Origin: Oscillospiraceae bacterium
Lineage (GTDB): Bacteria > Bacillota > Clostridia > Oscillospirales > Ruminococcaceae
Reading direction: 5' to 3'
DNA: 35,006 nucleotides
Assembly: GCA_017399625.1 (NCBI GenBank)
Contig: JAFQBT010000024.1
Location: 1 to 35,006, forward strand
Made by a program: the position numbers and the translations under genes. Shown here one piece after another: positions 29,321-35,006 of this stretch; position 1 is the stretch's first letter; every line of letters begins with the position of its first letter. The notes under the pieces are model-generated. The model had not been told where the DNA came from, did not search any database, and saw only the letters and a program-made list of their open reading frames with translations.

Positions 29321-31114
29321 TTATAAAAAACGTACTGTAATTTTTGTTCTTCCGAATTTTATTACATCGCCGTCATTAACACAATAAGGACCTTTCAAAC
29401 CGATTCCGTTAACAGTTGTTCCGTTTGTGGAACCAAGATCCTGTATTACAAGCGTTCCATTAATGTAATCAAAAGCGCAATGTTCTCTGGACATTCCTTT
29501 ATCGTTAAAGCTTAAATTGCATTTAGAGGAACGTCCCATGGTATATTTTCCTTTGATAAGAACATCAACGCTTCTCTGCATTTCGCCTTCTTCATTTATT
29601 ACAAGCATAATTCTTTTGGCAAAATGACCTGCCGTATCAATTCTTATATTTCCGTTCTGAAACGCTTTTGCAGAATTGTTGAGTCCTTCTTCAACCGCAT
29701 TCAACGCAGCTTTTCTAATATTTTCTTCTTCCTGTTTTTTTGCTGCAAGTTTCTTTTCTTCGCTTTTTCTTTTGGATTTATTGAGCATAATAACAGCCAA
29801 TACAATTCCAGCTACAACTATGATAAAAAGCGGTAAAGAAATGTACCAATATTTAAGGATAGTTTCTGTTACTGTAAGCGGTCTGTCGCGTCCTTCTTCA
29901 GAAAGAGTAAAACCATAATCTGATTCTTCAATCATGTTTTTTTCCATAGATACATCGGAAACGCCGGAAACGTTAACAAAATATTCGCCGTTATACAAAT
30001 CATTTTCCAAAATAACACTCGTAACGAAACTGTCTTCATTGTAAGAAACAGAAACAATTCCATATTCTGTTCCGTTTTCATCAAATATTTTGTAATTTGA
30101 AAGATTATTCGCGCCAAAAACATTTTCGCTGAACTCAATTTCAATTTTGTTCATTGCGGATGATGTACACAAAACTATCTCCGGAGATATTTCATCTTTG
30201 ATCCATTTTGTAGTTTTTACAGCAAACGTAGCTTCGAGAACAGTATTTTCGTAAGGAATTTTTATAACAAGGTCTTCAGAAGTTGCTTTTACAATGTTAT
30301 TGTCAGATTTTATCTGCAAAACAAGACAATTTTCAATTCTGTCATTAAACTCATTAAATCCCTCTGCAGCTTTACCTGTTTTAAGTACAAATTGTTTTCC
30401 GCCGGATTTTTCAGAAAAACTTCTCATAGCTTCTTTTCCATCATTTCCGGAATTGGGCAATGCAAAAGAGAAAAGAGCAATGTTTTCTTTCTGAATTCTT
30501 TCAAGAACTTCATCTTTTGTAGCTCCGCCATTATAAAGGTCTGCTCCATCACTTACCAAAACTGCAATTTTTCTTGAAACGGAATCCACATCGTTGGCGG
30601 AAAGAGTAAGCATTTTGTCAAGTCCGTCGAAAAGTCTGGTCGCTGTTTCGTTGGGCTGCATTGAATCAACTTTTTCACAGGCATATATGCTGTTTTCGCT
30701 GCCGTCCAGAACAACTTTCACTTCTTTGCCGAAAGTGATTACTATAATTTTTTCATTTTCTTCTTTTGTGTTGATATGATTTTTAATTACTTCTTTTACT
30801 TCATTAAAAACAGCTTTCTGGACAGAAGTCGATACGTCAAGAAGATAATAATATGCCGTTTTCTCGTTATTATGTTTGCTGAAGTCTACAATTTCAACAG
30901 ATTCTCCTCCAAAAACAACAGTTACCTCGTTTTTATCCGGATTAAAATTTCCAATAATATTTCCGTCGCCGTCTTCAAGATATAAATAAGCCGTGACTTC
31001 GGGAAGGTTCGCATTTACCTGCTCAATATGTATCTTATCGAAATCACTTGCATAAACTGTAATCGGAATCAAAACAGAAATTGCAAATGCAATAAATACA
31101 AAAAACTTTTTCAC
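29321..31114 (-). CDS. membrane-anchored VWA protein with cytosolic FHA domain
   Basis: A 597-residue protein. A signal peptide ends near VYA (residue 22). A VWA domain has the metal-site motif DVSTS, a conserved Thr region (ATRLFDGL) and VLVSDGAD. A beta-sandwich follows (about 285-395, Big_5-like). A membrane helix is at about 418-440. A charged Lys/Glu coiled coil leads to a canonical FHA domain (TMGRSSKCN, GMSREHCA, GSTNGTTVNG). It could couple an external ligand to phospho-reading inside. I take the GTG at 31114 as start: it overlaps the previous stop by 4 bases and AAGGAG lies 10 bases upstream. Confidence 0.9.
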   Translation of the reverse strand: MKKFFVFIAFAISVLIPITVYASDFDKIHIEQVNANLPEVTAYLYLEDGDGNIIGNFNPDKNEVTVVFGGESVEIVDFSKHNNEKTAYYYLLDVSTSVQKAVFNEVKEVIKNHINTKEENEKIIVITFGKEVKVVLDGSENSIYACEKVDSMQPNETATRLFDGLDKMLTLSANDVDSVSRKIAVLVSDGADLYNGGATKDEVLERIQKENIALFSFALPNSGNDGKEAMRSFSEKSGGKQFVLKTGKAAEGFNEFNDRIENCLVLQIKSDNNIVKATSEDLVIKIPYENTVLEATFAVKTTKWIKDEISPEIVLCTSSAMNKIEIEFSENVFGANNLSNYKIFDENGTEYGIVSVSYNEDSFVTSVILENDLYNGEYFVNVSGVSDVSMEKNMIEESDYGFTLSEEGRDRPLTVTETILKYWYISLPLFIIVVAGIVLAVIMLNKSKRKSEEKKLAAKKQEEENIRKAALNAVEEGLNNSAKAFQNGNIRIDTAGHFAKRIMLVINEEGEMQRSVDVLIKGKYTMGRSSKCNLSFNDKGMSREHCAFDYINGTLVIQDLGSTNGTTVNGIGLKGPYCVNDGDVIKFGRTKITVRFL

Positions 31115-31704
31115 CAGGATACATCTCCTTTGCAAAACGGAACAAACACAAAAGTTGAATCTCCGATTTTAAATTTATCATTTTCGTTAAGCTTCACATA
31201 TTTTTCGAGAAGCTCACCGTTGTAAAACGTTGATGTTTCGCTTCCCGGAACAAGCATATATTCTTTTTTTATCGGCTCATAAACAATTGAACAATGGTAT
31301 CTTAAAGCGATTTTCTCGTCTTCATAAACAGAAATATCCATATCCCCGGTTCTCCCTATAAAGTTTCTTTCCGGATGGATACGATAATCTCTTCCTCTGC
31401 TTTTTCCTTCAACGCAAACGACCCATCCAACAACCGGCGACCAGACTTCTTCGGCAATTGGCATTCCCATGGTAGGCATATCATCCAAATCACCATCAAA
31501 CATTGGAACTGTCATTTCTTCAGTTTCCATATTCTGATCAAGATATACTGTTGCCGTATCATCTGAAGCATTTCCGGGCGCATTTTCATTTCTTACCAAA
31601 ATATTATTTATATTTTCAGTACCGGAACCATTTCCACAAACCGGACAAAACTGCGTGATTTCCTGATTATAGTAATGGCCGTTTTTACATTGAGCTAATT
31701 TCAT
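31111..31704 (-). CDS. zinc-ribbon + FHA protein with altered phosphothreonine site
   Basis: A 197-residue paralogue of the protein at 24587. It has the ribbon QCKNGHYYNQE then FCPVCGN, an acidic linker with DDTATVYLDQ and PTMGMP, then an FHA domain from about residue 92 (VVGWVVCVEGKSRGRDYRI, NFIGRTGDMD). The usual S-R-x-H reads A-L-R-Y-H here, so the serine that contacts the phosphate is lost. It may bind differently or act as a scaffold. AAGGAGG lies 8 bases before the start. Its stop overlaps the VWA start. Confidence 0.87.
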   Translation of the reverse strand: MKLAQCKNGHYYNQEITQFCPVCGNGSGTENINNILVRNENAPGNASDDTATVYLDQNMETEEMTVPMFDGDLDDMPTMGMPIAEEVWSPVVGWVVCVEGKSRGRDYRIHPERNFIGRTGDMDISVYEDEKIALRYHCSIVYEPIKKEYMLVPGSETSTFYNGELLEKYVKLNENDKFKIGDSTFVFVPFCKGDVSW

Positions 31705-31716
31705 TACACATCCTCC

Positions 31717-32463
31717 TTATTTAAACCACACAGTAATTGCCGTAAAGTTATCGTTTTCTTTTCCTCTGCCTTTTGCTATTACAACTTTTTTCATTTCATT
31801 AAGCCATTCCGTTGCATTCTTTGCTTTTCTGGAACAATCTATCATTTCGGAATCTTCGATATTTTCCCAAAAACCGTCGCTGCAAAGCAAAAATTTATCA
31901 TTTGGTCTTGGTCTGAAAGGTTTTTGAGCAATTTCATATTCCGGCTTTTCCCATTCAGTTCCGATTACTTTCAGAAGGCGGTTTCTGTCTTCGTGGTGAC
32001 GAATATCCTTTTCCTTAATCTCACCGATTGCGACAAGCATCTGCGGAACACTGTGGTCAAGGGTTCTCCAAAAGAATCTGTGGTTTCTGAAACAATAGAT
32101 TCTGCTGTCGCCTATATGCCCCCAAAGTGCCCAGCCATCTTCAATACTCAAAACAGATAATGTTGTCTTCATTGCGCCAATAGAATTTGTTTCTTTCTGT
32201 TTTTGTAAAACAGCTCTTTGACTTTCTTCAAAATAAATATTGAGCTTGTCTGCCTGAGTTCCGCTTTTTGCGTTAAAAATCTTTTCAACCGTTTCAGCAG
32301 CTGTTGAGGAAGCAATGTCGCCTTTTCCATGTCCGCCAAGTCCGTCAGCAACGGCAAAACAGTAATTATTGCCGGAATTAAGCATAATATATGAATCTTC
32401 GTTTATAGGTCTTCCGCCTTTTTGAGTCATACCTGCAAATTCAATTTTCATAAGCTCCCTCAT
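31717..32463 (-). CDS. soluble PP2C-type Ser/Thr phosphatase
   Basis: A 248-residue protein consisting of one PP2C domain. INEDSY, FAVADGLGGHGKG, WGHIGDSRIYCFR, FLLCSDGFWE and KENDNFTAI provide the metal-binding acidic residues. It is the cytosolic partner phosphatase of the kinases. The start is uncertain: ATG 32463 has only GCGGAA upstream, and ATG 32451 has GGGAG but just 3-4 bases of spacing. The difference is four residues. The stop lies 12 bases before the zinc-ribbon FHA gene, so they share a transcript. Confidence 0.9.
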   Translation of the reverse strand: MRELMKIEFAGMTQKGGRPINEDSYIMLNSGNNYCFAVADGLGGHGKGDIASSTAAETVEKIFNAKSGTQADKLNIYFEESQRAVLQKQKETNSIGAMKTTLSVLSIEDGWALWGHIGDSRIYCFRNHRFFWRTLDHSVPQMLVAIGEIKEKDIRHHEDRNRLLKVIGTEWEKPEYEIAQKPFRPRPNDKFLLCSDGFWENIEDSEMIDCSRKAKNATEWLNEMKKVVIAKGRGKENDNFTAITVWFK

Positions 32464-32570
32464 TTCCGCTGATTTTATTTAATACATATCCTTTTCCATA
32501 CTGAATATTACAATATGTTTGATGATAAAAATCGAAATTTTTAAAACTGTGCATTATTTTGTAATAATTA

Positions 32571-33338
32571 TCATTTGATTTTGCTACTTATCGTTTTTTC
32601 AACATGTTCCGAAGAAATATGTACGTTATCAAAACTGTTTGCTATAAATCTCATATAAGCATCTTTTGACATCTTATAACGCTTGGGACTTATTTTGATA
32701 ATTTCTCCGTTAAAAAGAACAAATTCCTTGTCCTGTAGTTTTTCAACATACGACATATTTACGATATAGCTTTTATGGCAATGTAAAAAACTATTGTCAA
32801 GCAACGGAAGCATCTGTTCCAATTTGTTATAAGCTTCAACGTCTCCCTCTGTGGTATGAGCAATTACAATTCTTAAATCGCTTTCCAGATAATAAATATT
32901 TTTTATATTTATTTTGGAAACCATACCTTTTGTTGCCATAACAAGATATTTTGCATCTTTTTTTAATATGTTTTTTATTGCAAGCTGCATAGCCTCTTTA
33001 AATCGGCGTATTTCTATCGGTTTAGGGACAAAATAAACATGCCGCACGCAATAAGAATCAAAAACCGTATTCAGTTTTGAGGAAACGAAAATAACTTCAA
33101 GATCAGAATTCAGTTTTTGAGCATTATGAGCCACATCTATTCCGTCATATTCACCCAATCTTGTATCGCAAAGAATCAAATCCAATTCATCACAATGAAT
33201 CTGCAGATAATCCATAAAATCCAACGGATCCAAAAAACCGCAGACCCGCAATTTTTCGCCACAGGAAAATTCATCAGCAAGATTAATTATGTATTCAAGA
33301 TGTGCTTTATTTGTATCACAAATTGCTACGTTTATCAT
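32571..33338 (-). CDS. LytTR-family response regulator
   Basis: A 255-residue protein. A receiver domain (about 1-120) has Asp8 and the phospho-acceptor Asp58 in LILCDTRLGEYDGIDV, and VPKPIE contains the conserved Lys. A LytTR DNA-binding domain (about 135-235) has KGMVSKINIKNIYYLES, FLHCHKSYIVNM and KISPKRYK, as in AgrA/LytR-type regulators. No histidine kinase is visible nearby. It may be fed by an outside kinase or by the Ser/Thr system. The start at 33338 has GGTGG 6 bases upstream; a GTG at 33347 is an alternative. It follows the kinase gene by 17 bases. Confidence 0.9.
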   Translation of the reverse strand: MINVAICDTNKAHLEYIINLADEFSCGEKLRVCGFLDPLDFMDYLQIHCDELDLILCDTRLGEYDGIDVAHNAQKLNSDLEVIFVSSKLNTVFDSYCVRHVYFVPKPIEIRRFKEAMQLAIKNILKKDAKYLVMATKGMVSKINIKNIYYLESDLRIVIAHTTEGDVEAYNKLEQMLPLLDNSFLHCHKSYIVNMSYVEKLQDKEFVLFNGEIIKISPKRYKMSKDAYMRFIANSFDNVHISSEHVEKTISSKIK

Positions 33339-33355
33339 AACATCCACCGTAAAAC

Positions 33356-35006
33356 TTAATTATAATTGACATAAATCACAGGGCGAACGCCACACGTTTC
33401 TGTGATATTTTTTTCTTGAATATTTCCCATAGAATCAACAATTTCCGCCATAATTATATCCTTATCAGCCACCTTACCTGTATTTCTTAGCCAATATGAT
33501 GTTGTTTCACCTGTTATTATATCTTTAGCAACTAGCCACTCGGTATTTTTAAGATAAAAACTCACTTGATTAGACGTTAACAGAAGCATTTTATCTTCCG
33601 TTGTTACTGTACCGCCTAAAAGTCCATTTATTACCGGAGTATTTCTTGAACTTAAAACAATACTGTCTTTTTCTTCCTGACTAAAACAAAGTATATAAAA
33701 ATGACTTAAATAACCACGGATATAACTACTTTCCCAATCGACAAATTTTGTTCCGTCCGAACAATAAATACCTGATTTACTATATTGTTTACTATCCATT
33801 ACAAATTCACTAAGCAACATAGCCCGCCCATTTTCTTTTTCCAAAACTATCCAGGAAATAGGTTCTTTTCCGTTTTCAAAATTTTCATCTTGATCATATT
33901 CACCAAAATAGACGATGTCCCCTGTTTCTGCATCCTCAATATCGCTAAGAAATTTGTTATATCTTTGGCTTACAATACCTTCATCACATTTATTAATCAT
34001 TGCTGAAACATTTCTGTATGCTCTTCCGATTTGTATAAATATCTCTCTTGCCACAAGATACTGTTCTGCTTCAAAAAATCTCATTGCGTTCTGATAGCAT
34101 GATTCTTTATATCTTGCTTCAGAATCTTTATAGCTTCCCAAAGTTTTAAAACTTAATGCAGCATATGCATATTGTTTTTCATTAAACTGAGAAATTGCTT
34201 CTTCATAACTATTTTCAATACTTTCACAATACTGTTTCGATTCTTTATAAAACCGGATAGTATCGAAAATTTCATATGCCAAATCCAGTGTACCGCGGTT
34301 ATAATATTCCTGTCCTTCTCTATATTTTGCTTCACTGCCAGGTACGACAATTACAAAAACAAGTACGATAACAACTGAAAACAATATTACAAAACTACGG
34401 CGTATTTCTTTTCTCTTTTCTTCATTCTTAATTTTCTTGATTTTTTCAATTGTTTCATTCAGATTTCGATTATTATTTTTAACATCTAAATCTTCTTGAT
34501 GCACTTCTACTGCTTCGTCTTCTTTATCATATCCGGAAAAATCCGATTCCTGCTGAACAACTTTTTCCTCCACAAGCGGTTCCATATTAACGATTTCTTT
34601 TTCAACGATATCATTTTTCTCAGTATATTTGAAAGCATCTCTCAGTTCGAACATATTGAGATATCTGTCCCCGCTTCTCGGAGCAAGACCTTTGAGCAGA
34701 ATTCTCTCCTGTTCTTCCGTAATATCCGCTCCGAGCATCATAGGTCTTTCCATTTTGTCATCAAAAGCTCTGTCCGCCGCGCTCGGAGGTACTTTTCCTG
34801 TAATCAAACGATAAATTGTCGCGCAAAGAGCATAGATATCCGTCCATGGGCCCTGCTCGCCGTGAGTCTGATACTGTTCCATCGGTGCGTAGCCGTGTTT
34901 TACGTTTACCGTAAGGCTGTGTCCGCCGTCTGCGGATATCTGTCTTGCCGCTCCAAGATCGAGAAGTGTCACCTTCCCATCCGGTCCCACCATGATATTA
35001 TCCGGA
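33356..35006 (-). CDS. transmembrane Ser/Thr kinase with TPR-like and DUF6273-like region (5' end outside window)
   Basis: The reading frame runs off the right edge, giving about 549 visible residues. It enters inside the kinase domain at PDNIMVGPDGKVTLLDLGAAR. The DFG motif reads DLG, and GYAPMEQY is the activation segment. An acidic linker follows, then a membrane helix near 34330-34400. Outside are TPR-like repeats (YREGQEYYNRGTLDLAYEIF and several similar). The C-terminal domain, ISWIVLEKENGRAMLLSEFV and later GVRPVIYV, matches the DUF6273 type. It would be a receptor-like kinase heading the operon. Confidence 0.88.
   Translation of the reverse strand, partial: PDNIMVGPDGKVTLLDLGAARQISADGGHSLTVNVKHGYAPMEQYQTHGEQGPWTDIYALCATIYRLITGKVPPSAADRAFDDKMERPMMLGADITEEQERILLKGLAPRSGDRYLNMFELRDAFKYTEKNDIVEKEIVNMEPLVEEKVVQQESDFSGYDKEDEAVEVHQEDLDVKNNNRNLNETIEKIKKIKNEEKRKEIRRSFVILFSVVIVLVFVIVVPGSEAKYREGQEYYNRGTLDLAYEIFDTIRFYKESKQYCESIENSYEEAISQFNEKQYAYAALSFKTLGSYKDSEARYKESCYQNAMRFFEAEQYLVAREIFIQIGRAYRNVSAMINKCDEGIVSQRYNKFLSDIEDAETGDIVYFGEYDQDENFENGKEPISWIVLEKENGRAMLLSEFVMDSKQYSKSGIYCSDGTKFVDWESSYIRGYLSHFYILCFSQEEKDSIVLSSRNTPVINGLLGGTVTTEDKMLLLTSNQVSFYLKNTEWLVAKDIITGETTSYWLRNTGKVADKDIIMAEIVDSMGNIQEKNITETCGVRPVIYVNYN

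Noticed and set aside
32464-32570. Promoter or LytTR binding site between the regulator and PP2C genes
   Set aside because: No convincing -35/-10 pair or repeated LytTR-type motif could be seen in the A/T-rich gap.
24248-35006. Type VII secretion locus
   Set aside because: Similar FHA/kinase sets occur near such loci, but no WXG100, EsaB or FtsK/EssC gene is visible in the window.

Overview
The window looks like low-GC Clostridia DNA, probably a gut Oscillospiraceae/Ruminococcaceae-type genome. The reasons are strong AGGAGG ribosome binding sites, A/T-rich codon use, a Firmicutes-type LexA box, a class B sortase, and a conjugation module of the Tn1549/CTn type common in gut clostridia. I saw no rRNA, tRNA, CRISPR array, transposase or integrase. 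No end of the mobile element can be fixed from the sequence alone.

Region 1 (1-11.8 kb) is part of an integrative conjugative element. A truncated VirB6/TrbL-like channel protein, a PrgI-family protein, a VirB4-like ATPase, a class B sortase and a CHAP-domain wall hydrolase lie in the usual order. A divergent SDR oxidoreductase/TetR pair sits between the sortase and the CHAP gene. Accessory genes follow: two overlapping metallophosphoesterases, an XRE-HTH/AAA+/nuclease-like fusion protein, a small DUF6809-like protein and a retropepsin-like protein. Two of these genes carry the same unusual leader, a perfect hairpin whose 3' arm contains the Shine-Dalgarno sequence.

Region 2 (11.85-19.0 kb) looks like a Y-family DNA polymerase operon on the minus strand (polymerase, then a small Cys-rich protein, then a YolD-like protein), with a LexA box on its promoter. 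Three TetR/dehydrogenase modules totalling about 5 kb lie between the polymerase and its partners: TetR + zinc MDR dehydrogenase, TetR + SDR, and divergent TetR/SDR. Related terminator hairpins and repeated fragments of the small gene's 5' end mark the junctions. This suggests repeated cargo acquisition or duplication at one site. With the pair in region 1 there are four regulator/dehydrogenase pairs in 13 kb.

Region 3 (19.0-24.2 kb) holds a 114-bp inverted-repeat element, a single-chain GmrSD-like (DUF262 + DUF1524) restriction protein and a large lipoprotein of unknown function.

Region 4 (24.2-35.0 kb, right edge open) is a dense minus-strand phosphosignalling cluster: two Ser/Thr kinases, two PP2C phosphatases, six FHA-domain proteins (one also a kinase, one also a membrane-anchored VWA protein, two with zinc ribbons) and a LytTR response regulator. 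Four-base overlaps tie several genes together. It has the kinase/PP2C/VWA ingredients of the TerY-P triad, expanded with FHA readers and membrane anchors. It is the best candidate here for an uncharacterised system.
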